Assembly (NCBI RefSeq): GCF_964204865.1
Contig: NC_135262.1
Span: forward strand, 9,920,001 to 9,984,000
Direction: 5' to 3'
Length of the DNA: 64,000 nt
DNA from: Styela clava
Lineage: Eukaryota; Chordata; Ascidiacea; Stolidobranchia; Styelidae
Shown: one piece after another, positions 62,639-64,000 of the stretch
Position numbering within the stretch: the stretch's first letter is position 1
Layout: each line of letters starts with the position of its first letter
Translations under genes and position numbers: made by a program
Notes under the pieces: model-generated
Databases searched by the model: none
Told to the model about the DNA's origin: nothing
Seen by the model: only the letters and a program-made list of their open reading frames with translations

Positions 62639-64000
62639 GTCTAGAACCTTGTCGCAATATTGGTATTGATTACAGGGATGGCTATGAATCGACAAGTGAG
62701 CCATCCCAACAGGGATGGCGCACTTTATTCTTAACACTACAACAATATACCCGTTGATTGATATGCCACGCTCTATACTCACAATGCGATATTTTCAATG
62801 TGTTATATACTATTCTTGCCACCTAAACGTTAGAGATGTACATTGACCCTAATGCAATATATCGTCTTTAACGGATTATCTCATTTAAAAAAAAGTGTTA
62901 GGACACGGCAACAGTTTAATATTTTGCTTTGATGCACATACACCTCAGTGCTGTTAACATACTCACAGTTTTGTAACTCAAGTTCAAACAAGTTCGTTTT
63001 TCTAACCAGTTGAAATCAATCGTGCACTAACAAGAGAGATATGCCCAATTATATGGACATCGGGTTGCGCATAGGCGCCGATACGGTAACGCATGAAAAC
63101 ACCGGGTTTGCTGAAAATATCAGAGGGCGGTATACTTGCGAAAAGGGCAATTGTTTTCAAACCATAACAATCACTCCAACAGCAAGAATGAGAACAACAA
63201 AAATTTATCAAAGCATACATATATGTACACTTCTTGGTCAATTACGAGTAAAAAAATGATTACGTAGTTTCACTGAAAGCGAATGCCACTGGAGACAATA
63301 TCTGGTAATTTCGAAGCGACACCCAAGGCCTTGATATTTATTTGCATGGTATACTATCGGGAATTACAGTTTCGTAAAACTGTTATTGGCTGCGAAGTGT
63401 ACATATGAATCGATTTGTAAGCTATATATGAATTGATGGTGGGAAACACTAGATACTTGAAGCAAATGGAGTTACTTGAAACAATTTACAGTGTATGAGC
63501 AGCGACATTCTTTCATATTAACAGCTATCATATTAAGTACACCTCTATAATAAGTACATTACTTGCGTGCGCACCGCCCAATACTTATATATATATAGTT
63601 GAATATCCCTATTTTATGCATCCCAAAACTTTTGCGGAATTTTTTTTCTATTATGATCAAAGTTAGAAAAATGGTTGAAACGAAAAAAGCAATACCGAAG
63701 GATGGCCATGAAAACCTAAAATTTGTTGAAGTATAGACTACAGTAAATAGTTGATGCTGTTCCCTCATTACAAGCAAAAGACTAAGAATTTGGTACAAAT
63801 AAAAGAAGAAATAATCTGAAATTTAATGAATGAATAGCTCACAGAAGATGATTTCATCTGTACGATAGTAAACAGAAATCACACTGTAACGCGGTGTGCT
63901 TGTACTGTAGATTCGTCCGTCGAACACGGATTGCATATCAGAATACAACGTTTTAAAGGCGGAATAGAAGCAGGACATACTGCGCCAATCGCTAGCCCTT
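62639..64000. other. Presumed GST-3 intron 2 or downstream sequence
   Basis: No block resembling GST exon 3 or 4 is seen on the plus strand. Short ORFs on both strands (62516-62782, 63002-63259, 63559-63798) are unsupported. A TA-rich run lies near 63585-63597. Confidence 0.4.

Noticed and set aside
1-64000. CRISPR arrays, rRNA, tRNA genes, operons or prophage
   Set aside because: No regularly spaced repeats, no cloverleaf-consistent tRNA and no bacterial gene arrangement; the window is eukaryotic.

Overview
The window reads as a piece of an AT-rich animal nuclear genome. Its genes are split by short GT-AG introns, homologues are animal-type (arylsulfatase A, ABCD3/PMP70, an IRE1-type kinase, delta/theta-like GSTs), and there is dense small DNA-transposon debris and no operon structure. 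Compact genes and many non-autonomous hAT elements fit a marine invertebrate, perhaps a tunicate. That assignment is an inference; no rRNA, mitochondrial or marker gene is present to settle it.

Layout. 1-3.4 kb: a six-exon minus-strand gene for a secreted M15-type peptidase with two N-terminal defensin-like cysteine modules. 3.4-16.8 kb: no supported gene, but a repeat-rich stretch that includes a three-level nest of hAT elements (10780-14397). 16.9-18.9 kb: an intronless ABCD3-like peroxisomal transporter (minus). 19-20.4 kb: inverted-repeat and hAT-like debris. 21.5-24.7 kb: a complete seven-exon arylsulfatase A-like gene (minus). 28-30.5 kb: a secreted, probably lipocalin-like gene (plus, partly resolved). 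31.9-32.8 kb and 48.0-48.9 kb: two intronless paralogous seven-pass membrane proteins in opposite orientation. 38.1-39.6 kb: a second hAT nest. 40.8-46.0 kb: a twelve-exon minus-strand gene joining pentapeptide-like segments, an IRE1-like kinase domain and C-terminal kelch repeats. 46.5-47.0 kb: a palindromic insertion with an 18-bp target duplication that carries a hammerhead ribozyme motif of the Penelope-like type. 51.4-62.4 kb: a three-gene glutathione S-transferase cluster (one minus, two plus, the last running off the window).

Gene models were built by hand from splice sites. Exon phases add up to intact frames for the M15 gene (774 nt, 257 aa), the arylsulfatase (1533 nt, 510 aa), the kinase-kelch gene (1914 nt, 637 aa), GST-1 (681 nt, 226 aa) and GST-2 (687 nt, 228 aa), which is the strongest internal support available without tools. 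No single pathway links the genes. Several are secreted, lysosomal, detoxifying or possibly immune. The two most unusual products are the defensin-module/M15 peptidase, which looks like a peptidoglycan-cutting defence or digestive enzyme, and the kinase-kelch fusion, an architecture I do not recognise.
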